DNA from: UBA2779 sp965232615
GTDB lineage: Bacteria > Spirochaetota > Spirochaetia > DSM-2461
Assembly: GCA_965232615.1 (NCBI GenBank)
Contig: OZ246985.1
Coordinates: 2,453,314 to 2,517,313, forward strand
DNA length: 64,000 nt
Direction of reading: 5' to 3'
Positions 52,387 through 62,045 of this stretch are shown in pieces (position 1 is the stretch's first letter; each line of letters opens with the position of its first letter). The notes beneath the pieces were generated by a model. It had not been told where the DNA came from, ran no database searches, and was given only the letters and a program-made list of their open reading frames with translations. The position numbers and the translations under genes are program-made.

Positions 52387-52528
52387 GACTTCGAGGCGAT
52401 TTCTGATGATTTTTTCCTGATTCAAGGCGGCTCGGAAGGAGCAAGTAGAAAGAACAAATCGAATCATCATCGCACCGGGACATTTGGCAAACTTGACCAT
52501 CTCCCGGACATGATCCGAATAATCTTTC
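52387..52528. other. Convergent gap between RND pump and hisS
   Basis: This 142-bp gap separates the convergent RND and hisS 3' ends and contains copy 2 of repeat family C. It may serve as a shared terminator region. No open frame of note. Confidence 0.55.
52400..52447 (-). repeat. Dispersed repeat family C, copy 2 (inverted)
   Basis: On the minus strand it reads TACTTGCTCCTTCCGAGCCG directly joined to CCTTGAATCAGGAAAAAATC and ATCAGAAA. Compared with copy 1 at 15696-15762 it lacks the 19-bp insertion, so this is the simpler form. Confidence 0.7.
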
Positions 52529-53839
52529 CTATCGTAGAAGCTCAATTGCTTTCTTTGCGGCATCCATCAAACTCAGTCCATTGAAACTCACCCTATTACG
52601 CAGATCCTTGAGGTTCACAGTGTTCGCTTCTGCCTCATCAAGGCCTGCAATTATAGCAAGGGGGATGTCTTTAGCTTCGGCATATTTAAACTGGGCGATG
52701 ATTTTCTTAGCTTCGGGATAAACTTCAGTAGAAAGACCGGCCGCTCTGAAATCTCGTGCATAGCTCTGATACCTGGCAAGAAGGGATTCATCCAGCATTA
52801 TAATCAGAACATCTGTCACAGAGGTGCATTTTTTCAGTTTTCCCAATTCATCCAGACCGACCATCAGCCTGTCCAGACCAATGGAAGCCCCAACACCGCC
52901 AAGAGGTTCTTTCATGAAGAGTCCTGTGAGATTGTTGTATCGGCCACCGGAACAGATCGAACCGAGGCTGGGTAATTCGTAGAGGAATGTTTCAAATACG
53001 ATGCCGGTGTAGTAATCAAGACCCCTGGTGATGGATGGATCCAGAGTAAGGATATGCTGCATTTGAAGCTCTTCCACCGCGTTTAATATGGAGAGCATTC
53101 TATTATGGTCTTGATCGTTTTCAGTATTGGATAAAGCAACCATTTTTGCCAGGGTTTCCCGGTTGTTCTCTGCCGGTGTGATGAAGTCCAGAAGGACATC
53201 AATATACCGGGATTCCATGAGCTCTGACAGCAGAATTCTCACTTCATTAGGCCCGATTTTTGCCATCTTGTCAATGATACGAAGTATTTCAGTGCATTTG
53301 TTCTTTAAGCCCAGTCTGGTTAGAAGCTTATTGAACAGCCCCCTGTGGCTGAACCGGATATGAGCCGTTCCAGCTCCCACGGCATGAATACCAGTTGCCA
53401 TTATCAACATGATTTCCAGGTCAGCTGATGGGCTGTCTGTTCCCACAATATCGAAGTCGCATTGGATGAATTCCCTGTATCGGCCCCGTTGTGTATTTTC
53501 TCCCCGCCAGACTTTACCTATATGATAACGCTTGAAGGGCATTACCAGATCGGATTTATGACGGGCAACATAGCGGGCGAAGGGAACTGTTAAATCAAAA
53601 CGGAGGGAGACATCCCTGCCTCCATGATCTGTGAACTGATAAGTCTGTTTGTCTGTTTCACCACCCCCCTTGGAGAGCAGAATCTCAGTATATTCCAATG
53701 CAGGCGTATCGATTGGAGCATAACCGAAGGAAGTGAAATGCTTCCGCAGGATTCCTGTGAGTTCCTGCCTTGGGATCTCAGCATCAGGTAGAAAATCTCT
53801 GAACCCCTTAAGAACTCTGGGTTGTATTATATCTGACAT
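52529..53839 (-). CDS. hisS: Histidyl-tRNA synthetase
   Basis: A 436-residue class II aminoacyl-tRNA synthetase that charges tRNA-His. It has the histidine-binding motifs TRGLDYYTGIVFE (near 263) and SGGRYNNL, the early motif GFRDFLPDAE, and a C-terminal anticodon-binding domain. It starts MSDIIQPRVLKGFRDF. It lies 22 bp after the large surface-protein gene on the same strand, so may be co-transcribed with it. Confidence 0.95.
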   Translation of the reverse strand: MSDIIQPRVLKGFRDFLPDAEIPRQELTGILRKHFTSFGYAPIDTPALEYTEILLSKGGGETDKQTYQFTDHGGRDVSLRFDLTVPFARYVARHKSDLVMPFKRYHIGKVWRGENTQRGRYREFIQCDFDIVGTDSPSADLEIMLIMATGIHAVGAGTAHIRFSHRGLFNKLLTRLGLKNKCTEILRIIDKMAKIGPNEVRILLSELMESRYIDVLLDFITPAENNRETLAKMVALSNTENDQDHNRMLSILNAVEELQMQHILTLDPSITRGLDYYTGIVFETFLYELPSLGSICSGGRYNNLTGLFMKEPLGGVGASIGLDRLMVGLDELGKLKKCTSVTDVLIIMLDESLLARYQSYARDFRAAGLSTEVYPEAKKIIAQFKYAEAKDIPLAIIAGLDEAEANTVNLKDLRNRVSFNGLSLMDAAKKAIELLR

Positions 53840-53861
53840 TTCCTTCCATATTATGTATCGA

Positions 53862-56714
53862 TCAGTAAAGTGGCAATCCCTGAATTGTTATATCAAATGC
53901 CAGGGACTGGGTTTGCCACAGCCAATTGAAGTCCAATCCAAGACTTGTTCCTGAAAAACTGTTGAATGCCGATAGGTCAATGTTAAGAGCGATGCCTGTT
54001 GACCACTGAGGGACGAACGGACCGTTGGTTAAAAGTGCATCGGAGTCTCCAGTCCACTTGAAATCCGAATGCAATCCAAGGCGCAAACGTTGAATATAAA
54101 GTAAAGCACCAAGCGGCTGGTCGAGATTGATGAGAGAGAACTCATAATCAACGCTGGCAAGAAGAGTTAAGCCAGTATACTGGTTGGAATATCCTCGTGC
54201 CCCACCCAACCGTGAAGTGAAATTGGCTGTCATGCGTTCTAAACCAAAGCGCAATTGCAGGAAGGTATTGCGAAAACCACCGGGGAGATGGAGTATCAGT
54301 TCTCCTGTCAGAGAATCTGCTTTGTTAGAATGCAGAGGAATGTGGGAATATGAACCTTTCACCTTCCACCCAAAATCAGGCTTAAAAGCCTGCTTTGATC
54401 CGGTTAAATATCGGTACCACTCCGTTGTGTAAGTGAATAGAGGGTATATTGGATCTTCCTCAAACCATACGAAGCCCCCGGAAACATTGAATATGAGAAA
54501 ATGCTCCCAAAGACCATTTCTGGCGAGATTCGCAGCATAGAAAGCCCCGATCTTTGAGGAGATATAGTGATCTGGATCGCTGGCGTTGATATTGCGGTAT
54601 TTCCAGATATTGGAAAAGTATAAAACAGGCCTAATTCCTGTGTAAGACAGTGTCAGGTAAGCTCCCGGAGAAACCTCAGCAGTATCGTATGATGCGCCGA
54701 GTTCCCAATTAAGGGTTTTAAGAATATCACTGGATTTCACACCGAGCAGAAGATTTGAGGGATTATTTGTGTCAATGGTAAGACCCCATGAATGAATATT
54801 AAAAGCATAAGAGGTCAATTTATAGGGGGTTTCTGGATGCTCTATATTGCCTCTGGCAATAACTTCAGCACTATTCTCAGGATCACGAAGGGTCTGATCC
54901 GGGACTGTTGGAACTGTATCCTCAGAGATGACATTGGGTAGGCGTATGAATGGACTCCGTTTGGAGTATTGAACTCTTGCAATGCGTTCTCCCTTACTCG
55001 ATGAGTATTCAACGAAATAAATCCACTGTCCATTGGAAGATGATACTGGTAGTGATGCAGAATACCATCGCTGAGCAACATGATAGACTTCCTGAGTGTC
55101 AATGGAGACTGACCACAGGGATTCAATTCCACCAGCATTACTTGAATAGATGACCTCCCGACCATCCGCTGAATAAACTGGATTTTTAACGGTTTCCCAG
55201 GACAGAGGTGTAAGCCAGCGCAGTTGGGGAGTTCCAATCTCCCACTCTGCAATACGCCTACCGGAGTTGCTACGGACAGTGAATACTATTCTATCTCCAG
55301 AAGGTGACCATGACGGGAAGGCCGCACTTGATTGATCAAGGGGGAGTTCTTCTAATATGGTTCCACTTCCCGCATCCAGGATGACGAGCCGATTTTTATT
55401 TCCACGACCTGCTTCCGCTACTGCAATTAATTGACCATCAGGAGAGAGATCAGGGTAAAGATATCGGGAACCGGTAACAGGATAAGTTCGTTTGAGGATT
55501 CGGCCCTTTTTGTTCAAATCAACAACGGTGATATCGCTGACACTGATGTCTGAATCGCGAGGATTAAACCTGAAAGAGTTCCATGCCAACCTGTAGCCGG
55601 ACTGGTATGGTACCATACTTATCCGGCCCCTTGAGGGAAAACGTATCCATTCGTCTTCAGTGCCGTCGGAGGACAGGCGAACCAATTTCGGAGGATCCTT
55701 CAATGTTATGCGACGGACAAAGACGACATTACCCTCAGAACTTCCTGGGTCAACAAGAAGAGTATCGTAACGGGTGAAACTTGTATTGGGTTTACTGACT
55801 GTTTCGGCTGGTGTCAGGGAAATTGATTTTTTAAGATCAAGGGTTTCAGCAGTGAGGTTCTGGAGCATTTCCCTGAAAATTTCTCCTGGATGCTTGCCTG
55901 TTACCTTCACCATCCCTATGTCAATAGCCAGGACTGGGAGTCCAATTCTCGCTGAATACCTGTAGATCCTGCTGATTGCTTCATCTCCGTATTTCTGACG
56001 AATCCACGCAGAGAGTTCATAGCCAAGGTGGTAGACACTGGGGTGATGATGCACGAAGGATTTATTGGCTATCCTGTGATAGCTGATCTCAGGATCGTCG
56101 GTAGCAATGAGGGCCATCTCCTGGGTGAACAGGGGATCCCGCCCCCGACCTTCACTGGACAGCTTTGTTTCCTGGTAGGTAGGATCCCCTTCAAGAAGCC
56201 AATAAGGATGCCCAAGGACAAAACCACCTCCCCAGCCAGGGTCACCAAACAGAACCCGTAAAAATCTGGTAAAACCCTGGTCGGCGGCATCAAACTGAGC
56301 AAGGTGGCGACCTTCATGTCGTGCCAGGAACATCCACCAGTCTGAAACGGATGTAAATTCTTCTCCAGGAGTGGAATACCAGACACTTTTCCGCGGCATC
56401 AGTCTGACATAACCGTTGGATACTACACTGAGATCCGTAAGAACAAGAGGCCATTTCTTCTTGCGGTGCTTTGGGGGTATATCACTGGAAACGGACTTGA
56501 ATACTTCATCCAGAACCATTGACAGGGCAGCGGCGTCATCGGAGAGCGTGTCCGGGTAGATGATGTGAAAATGTTCTGTTTCTCTTTGCTTCCATTGGGC
56601 TCCCGGGCTGTACTGTGCGGAGAGATCTATCAAGCAGGTTGATGTGGTTAATACACTCAAAAGAACCAGCAGTCGAAGTCTGGTGCAGGAAAAATGGTGT
56701 GAAGCTAGCAACAT
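53862..56714 (-). CDS. Large surface protein: HExxH domain, beta-propeller and outer-membrane barrel
   Basis: About 950 residues from the ATG at 56714 (MLLASHHFSCTRLRLLVLL, a signal peptide); an upstream ATG at 56771 would add 19 residues before the signal and is less likely. A region with HEGRH at 133-137 (HExxH, gluzincin-like) and a later LLEG near 173 suggests a metallopeptidase fold. Then a TolB-like WD40/PD40 beta-propeller (YPDLSPDGQLIAVAEAG, AFPSWSPSGDRIVF) and a C-terminal barrel ending QSLAFDITIQGLPLY. Probably exposed at the cell surface. Proteolysis is an inference. Confidence 0.7.
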   Translation of the reverse strand: MLLASHHFSCTRLRLLVLLSVLTTSTCLIDLSAQYSPGAQWKQRETEHFHIIYPDTLSDDAAALSMVLDEVFKSVSSDIPPKHRKKKWPLVLTDLSVVSNGYVRLMPRKSVWYSTPGEEFTSVSDWWMFLARHEGRHLAQFDAADQGFTRFLRVLFGDPGWGGGFVLGHPYWLLEGDPTYQETKLSSEGRGRDPLFTQEMALIATDDPEISYHRIANKSFVHHHPSVYHLGYELSAWIRQKYGDEAISRIYRYSARIGLPVLAIDIGMVKVTGKHPGEIFREMLQNLTAETLDLKKSISLTPAETVSKPNTSFTRYDTLLVDPGSSEGNVVFVRRITLKDPPKLVRLSSDGTEDEWIRFPSRGRISMVPYQSGYRLAWNSFRFNPRDSDISVSDITVVDLNKKGRILKRTYPVTGSRYLYPDLSPDGQLIAVAEAGRGNKNRLVILDAGSGTILEELPLDQSSAAFPSWSPSGDRIVFTVRSNSGRRIAEWEIGTPQLRWLTPLSWETVKNPVYSADGREVIYSSNAGGIESLWSVSIDTQEVYHVAQRWYSASLPVSSSNGQWIYFVEYSSSKGERIARVQYSKRSPFIRLPNVISEDTVPTVPDQTLRDPENSAEVIARGNIEHPETPYKLTSYAFNIHSWGLTIDTNNPSNLLLGVKSSDILKTLNWELGASYDTAEVSPGAYLTLSYTGIRPVLYFSNIWKYRNINASDPDHYISSKIGAFYAANLARNGLWEHFLIFNVSGGFVWFEEDPIYPLFTYTTEWYRYLTGSKQAFKPDFGWKVKGSYSHIPLHSNKADSLTGELILHLPGGFRNTFLQLRFGLERMTANFTSRLGGARGYSNQYTGLTLLASVDYEFSLINLDQPLGALLYIQRLRLGLHSDFKWTGDSDALLTNGPFVPQWSTGIALNIDLSAFNSFSGTSLGLDFNWLWQTQSLAFDITIQGLPLY

Positions 56715-56873
56715 ATAATGACCAGTATAACGTTCGAAACTGGTTTTGTCATTGATACTTTTATTCCTCATTCTCAGGAAAACATGTGTCAGGACTCCAG
56801 GGATGACATTACAAGCTTTTTGATCGTTTATCTCAGTACTCGGGAAGGTCTATTGAAATATTTGTTTCAGGCA

Positions 56874-56902
56874 TTGAGTGTATTAATCTTTGCTTATATG
56901 AT
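56874..56902 (+). promoter_or_regulatory. Promoter for pcnB
   Basis: TTGAGT (56874-56879) and TATGAT (56897-56902) are 17 bp apart, 23 bp before the ATG at 56926. Confidence 0.6.
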
Positions 56903-56925
56903 AGCTTAAGAGATCTCAATTCATC

Positions 56926-58080
56926 ATGCGTACCAGATACTTCCATCTTAATAGCGATAACACCAATATCAAGGCTCTTATATATGAGCAGCCCAATCAT
57001 GGAATCTCAAAAAATGACATAGAAATTGATGCCAGGAAGATATGCAATCGCCTGAAATCCCAGGGTCATGAAGCCTACATCGTGGGCGGAGCCATCCGAG
57101 ATCTACTGCTAAAACAAGAACCCAAGGATTTTGATATTGCAACTGATGCTCCCCCCGATCGAGTGAAGCGGTTGTTCAGGAATTCCCGGATTATTGGTAA
57201 AAGATTCCGTCTGATTCATATCTATTATCCAGATGGTAAAATCCATGAAGTTGCTACTTTCCGATCTCTGGAATCAGCCAGTCACAGTCATGTCTATGGA
57301 ACACTCCATGAAGATGTCATGCGGCGGGATTTCACTCTGAATGCTCTTTATTTCGATACAGAAGAGGAGACAGTGATTGATTTCGTCGATGGAGTCAAGG
57401 ATATCCGAAATAAAGTGGTGAGAAGTGTCCTTCCTTTAGAAACATCTTTTACTGATGATCCAGTACGCATGCTCAGAGCTGTAAAGTATGCTGCCATGTC
57501 TGGATTTCGAATCGCGCCCTCAGTGGGCAGGAGAATAAAGCAGCAGTCTTCACTTTTAGCAATGGCTTCAAACTCACGGCTTTCTGAAGAACTGTACAAA
57601 ATTGTAAAAAGTAGAAATTCTGAAACCATATTCAGGCTGATGGATCGGTATAAACTGATCCAGTATATGCTTCCTCATTTTGACAGGGCATTTCGCCGCA
57701 ATACAGGACAATCCAGAATACTGAAGGAAAACTTCTTCCTCAACCTTGCAAAACTGGATCAGAAAATAATACAGAATGATATCAGCCGGGGGACCATGAT
57801 CCAATTCTTGACTGAAGAGATCTTGATGTCTACCGGTGCTTTCGCAGAGAATGATAACGCACCGCCTCAGTTTTCAGAAGTTGTTCAGGCTCTCAAGATG
57901 TTGCTTAGACCCGTAATTCAACCAAACAGGGATGTGGAGGAAGCCGTTCGTTTGATGTTTACCGAACGAAATCTGAAACTACCCCGTAAACGTCCTCGAC
58001 ATTCCGATTCCCGTACTGGAGGCCGGCAACGTTACAGGAGTCGTTACCGGAAAGGACATCCTACTGAGAAATTCAATTGA
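56926..58080 (+). CDS. pcnB: Class I poly(A) polymerase
   Basis: A 384-residue nucleotidyltransferase that adds poly(A) to RNA 3' ends, marking them for decay. The active site is VGGAIRDLL (from 53) then KDFDIAT with Asp68 and Asp70. The PcnB-type segment IIGKRFRLIHI follows, which favours poly(A) polymerase over the CCA-adding enzyme. It ends in an Arg-rich tail (RKRPRHSDSRTGGRQRYRSR), a likely RNA-binding region. It is convergent with the ATPase gene at 58152. Confidence 0.88.
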   Translation: MRTRYFHLNSDNTNIKALIYEQPNHGISKNDIEIDARKICNRLKSQGHEAYIVGGAIRDLLLKQEPKDFDIATDAPPDRVKRLFRNSRIIGKRFRLIHIYYPDGKIHEVATFRSLESASHSHVYGTLHEDVMRRDFTLNALYFDTEEETVIDFVDGVKDIRNKVVRSVLPLETSFTDDPVRMLRAVKYAAMSGFRIAPSVGRRIKQQSSLLAMASNSRLSEELYKIVKSRNSETIFRLMDRYKLIQYMLPHFDRAFRRNTGQSRILKENFFLNLAKLDQKIIQNDISRGTMIQFLTEEILMSTGAFAENDNAPPQFSEVVQALKMLLRPVIQPNRDVEEAVRLMFTERNLKLPRKRPRHSDSRTGGRQRYRSRYRKGHPTEKFN

Positions 58081-58151
58081 TTTTCTTGATAACAAACAGG
58101 AGTCGGGAACCGGGTGCTTTGTACAGCTTCAGCCAGGTACCCTTATTGATT

Positions 58152-59108
58152 CTAATTCTGGATCTCAGGGTTTTCATGCTCGTCGGACACCCATTCCCTG
58201 CCTCGTCCTCTAACCCCTGCAACAACCAGATCCAATTCACCAATCATTATACCTGTAAACTTTTCAATTCGGTTTACGGTGTATTTGTGCAGTGAGTGGA
58301 GGCTGCCAGCCAATTCATTGTCATAAGGCATTTCAATTTCAGCACGTACATTGTAAACACCTTTATGAGGACGAATCTTTATTTTCTTGATTGTAAGTTC
58401 TTCATTGAATTCATCCGCGCAGTGAGCGATCAACTGCCCTATTGCCTGCTCACTTATGGAGATTTTCCCCCTTGACTCATTATGAAAGGAAGGTCGAACG
58501 ACTGCTTTCTCATAAATCTTTTGAGAGGTCTTCCTGTGACTGCCAAAACCTTCACCTATCTTGAAGAGTATTCTGATGGATTTTGAAAGGAGCTGTGGAT
58601 AATCTCTTTCCACCTGTATCAAGGGTACAGGGATTACATGTTTGCCTTCTTCATTTCGCGAACGCAGAGCCTTTTCAATGTCTTCAGTCGTGGATATTTC
58701 TTCAATGTGGATGAATCTTACTGGAGGTGGAATCTGAAGGCGTTCTGTTGTTCGCACAATCATGCGCTCTGATGTACCAAGCAGGAGAATTTTTTTTATC
58801 TTCCTTGATTGAATAGCTTTAATCATCTCATGTCTGTGCAGAGGATCATCAAATAGAGCCGTTCGAATCGCGCTCATATAAACTTTTTCACGTTTTGCCG
58901 ACTTGCCCGCGACAATATTGTTTTCGTAAATCATCAATCCATCATCGATGATGTAGTCAATTTTGAATTTCTCTGCGATGAGCTTAGCCCGAAAGCTTTT
59001 ACCTGTACCGCTTTTGCCAACTAAAGCATAGACACGAATTCCTCCCATAAGGTTTTTTAATCTGTCCCAAAGGTGTGCTCGAAGGCGGGTCCTTATGTCA
59101 TTGCCCAT
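58152..59108 (-). CDS. P-loop ATPase with Asp23/Gls24-like C-terminal region
   Basis: A protein of 318 residues from the ATG at 59108 (MGNDIRTRLRAHLWDR), after GAGGACAG; 59198 is a longer option without a ribosome site. Walker A GKSGTGKS is at 31-38. A Walker-B-like IKKILLLGTSE follows near 105. After about residue 205 comes SISEQAIGQLIAHCADEFNE, then a beta-rich stretch and the pattern of Asp23/Gls24 (DUF322) proteins. I do not know an exact functional match. It may be a stress-linked or envelope-linked ATPase, possibly conserved in spirochaetes. Confidence 0.6.
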   Translation of the reverse strand: MGNDIRTRLRAHLWDRLKNLMGGIRVYALVGKSGTGKSFRAKLIAEKFKIDYIIDDGLMIYENNIVAGKSAKREKVYMSAIRTALFDDPLHRHEMIKAIQSRKIKKILLLGTSERMIVRTTERLQIPPPVRFIHIEEISTTEDIEKALRSRNEEGKHVIPVPLIQVERDYPQLLSKSIRILFKIGEGFGSHRKTSQKIYEKAVVRPSFHNESRGKISISEQAIGQLIAHCADEFNEELTIKKIKIRPHKGVYNVRAEIEMPYDNELAGSLHSLHKYTVNRIEKFTGIMIGELDLVVAGVRGRGREWVSDEHENPEIQN

Positions 59109-59215
59109 TTCTGTCCTCACCATATTCTGATACATTGCTTGACAAGGTTCCATCCCCTGGTAAGAATATCTATGTGCCGACAGAGAGATTCGCAACAATC
59201 AAGCATAAAAAAACT

Positions 59216-60715
59216 ATGATTAAACTTTTATTACCCTTTGTTATTATAATCATGACAGTGTGTACAGGGGTGGTATTCCACAGTTATTTTCAGAAATCTC
59301 AGTATTGGCCAGGATGGTATCTCCTGCGTGTACCATCAGATGTCGATGAAAAAAAAATCATTGAGACAATGAAAAAGCATGGAATTAACAATGTTAGAGC
59401 TCCTTCCACAACGACGATTCAATACATGGCTATTCCAGATATGCAATCCATAACAGTTAATCAGATTGACAATGTATTGGTGAAAGGAGATCCTCGACGG
59501 GATCCCTTTCTGCAAAATGTTGAAAATCTCTTCCTTTCCGGTGATTCTTACATCATCTATCTCCCTGCCTCCCGAAGCATTACCACTTATCGGAAGATCA
59601 TCAGAAAATCACCAATACTTGAAAATGCAGTTCTACTGGATGATATAAGAAACGGTAATTTCCTTGTTTTGTGGCTATTTCTATTCCTCATTGGGGGGCT
59701 TGGCTACGTGCTGCAATGCAATCCCACAGCCTTCCTCACTTCATCTCTTCCCATTGGTGTAATCGTCCTTGTCAGTGGTTTGACTTCCGTTTTCATCTGC
59801 CTTTCTTTATGCAGTTTTGCATTGTGCCGGTATGTTTTTGGTCGATTATCAGCTGTCATTTCTGTGGCTGGCAGCCTGATTGTGATGTATACAGCCTGGG
59901 TTCAATTCCCTTTGTGGGTATTTATAGTTTTAATCATTGCCACATCAGGTACTGAGATTCTGTCATTTGGATTACACAGATCTCAGGATATTGTACCAGG
60001 TCATGAGAAATCGACACCCAGACTTATTCAGCCATATAAAAAAAGAGATCACCAACTATTTGAACCAGTATTCCTGACACAGCGATCAAGCCGTCCACGC
60101 CTATCAATGAAGTGGAAGACCACGGTTATAAACAATCTCTCAGTTGTGTTGATTCTTCCATTCGCAATAATGGTATATCAATCCAGGAGTCATGAATCCG
60201 TACCTGCTGCTTACAATTCTACCGGTAGTTATGAATCCATATCAGCCCTTCATGCCCTGAATACTGAACACAAATCTGACAACCTGCCTGATATCTCAGA
60301 TCTTATTTCATCTATTGCCTATCAGGAGGGGTTAATGAATGGCGCACAATATAAATTGCCCATTCCGGGGACCAAACTTCAGAAGAATCAATACAGTCAG
60401 GAAGGCAGGAAAATCATCTCCCAGCCAATTCCGGTAGTGAATTACGATGTTCAGTGGTATCGTCAGACAATACTCAAGGCTTTTTCTCAGGGCATTGGAA
60501 CCCTGTATTCTACCCATAGTGGTCCATCCCGTGTCGTTCAAGCTGTTCAACCAGTGGACGCGATTACGATACCTCCATTCCTGCTCCATATACTGATAGC
60601 GCTGATGTTGCTTTGCGCATTGAATTTCCACAATTTCAGGTATGAAAAGCTGTTGAAATTTGGAAATAGATTTTTCCTTATTAAGAATATCAATAAGAAA
60701 ACTGAGGCTGCATGA
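59216..60715 (+). CDS. Polytopic membrane protein preceding the rnf genes
   Basis: A protein of 499 residues from the ATG at 59216 (MIKLLLPFVIIIMTVCTGV); an earlier ATG at 59075 overlaps the divergent ATPase gene and is unlikely. One N-terminal helix is followed by a large extracytoplasmic region (30-140), then several helices around 150-235, another near 305, and a last one near 455. I recognise no family. Its ATGA overlap with rnfC links it to that operon, so it may be an accessory or assembly factor for the complex. That role is inferred from position. Confidence 0.6.
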   Translation: MIKLLLPFVIIIMTVCTGVVFHSYFQKSQYWPGWYLLRVPSDVDEKKIIETMKKHGINNVRAPSTTTIQYMAIPDMQSITVNQIDNVLVKGDPRRDPFLQNVENLFLSGDSYIIYLPASRSITTYRKIIRKSPILENAVLLDDIRNGNFLVLWLFLFLIGGLGYVLQCNPTAFLTSSLPIGVIVLVSGLTSVFICLSLCSFALCRYVFGRLSAVISVAGSLIVMYTAWVQFPLWVFIVLIIATSGTEILSFGLHRSQDIVPGHEKSTPRLIQPYKKRDHQLFEPVFLTQRSSRPRLSMKWKTTVINNLSVVLILPFAIMVYQSRSHESVPAAYNSTGSYESISALHALNTEHKSDNLPDISDLISSIAYQEGLMNGAQYKLPIPGTKLQKNQYSQEGRKIISQPIPVVNYDVQWYRQTILKAFSQGIGTLYSTHSGPSRVVQAVQPVDAITIPPFLLHILIALMLLCALNFHNFRYEKLLKFGNRFFLIKNINKKTEAA

Positions 60716-62043
60716 GCAAATTACGATCATTCAGTCGTGGCGGCATACATCCTTCCGTGTCGAGCAGTATAACTGCTGGCAAAGCAATTAAAGATGCACC
60801 CTTCCCGGCAACAGCCATCGTTCCCATGTCCCAGCATATTGGAAGCCCATCCAGGATTCTTGTTTCCGTTGGTGACAGAGTGGAGGAAACCCAGATCATT
60901 GGTGAACCAGCAGGATTCATGTCTGCGGCAATTCACTCCCCTATCCCGGGAGAAGTGAAAGAAATCCGGACAATCTACCTGCCCAGCGGTGTGAAAACTC
61001 AGGCCGTAGTCATTGAGCTTGGTGGCAAGTTTTCATTGTTCGACAGAAATAACGTGAAGAGGAATTGGGAGAGTCTTGACCGTAATGAAATCCTGGAGAT
61101 TCTCAAAGATAGAGGTGTCGTAGGACAGGGAGGCGCAACCTTTCCTGCTCATGTGAAATTTACCATCCCTAAAAGTCGTAAAGTGGAAGCTTTTCTTGTG
61201 AATGCTTCTGAATGTGAGCCGTATCTTACAGCAGATCACAGAGTGATGCTTGAACATATGGATGATCTTATTGAGGGACTCGATATAGTTCGTAAGATTT
61301 TGGATCCAGGCCGCATTGTGGTGGGAATAGAGGCTGATAAAATGGATGCTCTGGAAGCTTTCACGATTGCAGGCAGGGATCATGATTTCGAAGTTGTTCC
61401 TCTCAAGGCTAAGTATCCACAAGGAGCCGAGAAGAATCTAATCGAATCTTTACTTGGAATTGAGGTGCCTTCAGGAAAATTACCCATTGAAGTGGGCGTA
61501 ATAAATGCCAATGTAGGCACTCTGATTTCAATTTGCAGAGCAGTTAGGAATGATGAACCTGTGATCAGCAGGGTGTTGACAGTAGCAGGAGGGGGGATCA
61601 AAAAACCAGGGAACTTCTTAGTCCGTATTGGAACTCCAATCAAAGATCTCATTGATGAATGCGGTGGAATTGTCAATAACCCCATGAAGTTCATCTGCGG
61701 TGGTCCCATGATGGGGTTTGCTTTCACAGATCTCAATACTCCGGTTACCAAGGGAACAAACGGTATACTGGCTCTCACGGCTGAAGAAGTGAAATACTAT
61801 GCTCAAACGGCCTGTTTATCCTGTGGGAAATGCATTGAAGCCTGTCCCATGGGGCTTTCTCCAACATTTCTGTATAAGAATATTGACAGTCAACGACTTG
61901 AGAAAGCCGCAGATTTTGGGCTTGCCGATTGTGTTTTATGCGGTGCATGTGCCTATGTCTGTCCCGCACATATACCTCTTGTGTCTGCTTTTCGAGCAGC
62001 ACGTGGACGGCAGCAACGATTAAGTACAAGGAAGAAGAGATAG
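60712..62043 (+). CDS. rnfC: Rnf complex subunit RnfC (Fe-S, NADH-binding)
   Basis: A 443-residue peripheral subunit of the Rnf complex, which couples ferredoxin:NAD electron transfer to ion pumping. It has a Gly-rich flavin/NADH-binding segment (VGQGGATFPAHVKF) near 135, a conserved NASECEPYLTAD block and two [4Fe-4S] motifs near the end: CLSCGKCIEACPMG and CVLCGACAYVCPAH. It starts MSKLRSFSRGGIHPS. It opens the C-D-G-E order usual for Rnf. Confidence 0.94.
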   Translation: MSKLRSFSRGGIHPSVSSSITAGKAIKDAPFPATAIVPMSQHIGSPSRILVSVGDRVEETQIIGEPAGFMSAAIHSPIPGEVKEIRTIYLPSGVKTQAVVIELGGKFSLFDRNNVKRNWESLDRNEILEILKDRGVVGQGGATFPAHVKFTIPKSRKVEAFLVNASECEPYLTADHRVMLEHMDDLIEGLDIVRKILDPGRIVVGIEADKMDALEAFTIAGRDHDFEVVPLKAKYPQGAEKNLIESLLGIEVPSGKLPIEVGVINANVGTLISICRAVRNDEPVISRVLTVAGGGIKKPGNFLVRIGTPIKDLIDECGGIVNNPMKFICGGPMMGFAFTDLNTPVTKGTNGILALTAEEVKYYAQTACLSCGKCIEACPMGLSPTFLYKNIDSQRLEKAADFGLADCVLCGACAYVCPAHIPLVSAFRAARGRQQRLSTRKKR

Positions 62044-62045
62044 AA

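Noticed and set aside
59075..59215. Longer N-terminus for the membrane protein before rnfC
   Set aside because: It overlaps the divergent ATPase gene start, and the residues (Cys-, Pro- and Ser-rich) are not typical. The ATG at 59216 opens a clean membrane helix.
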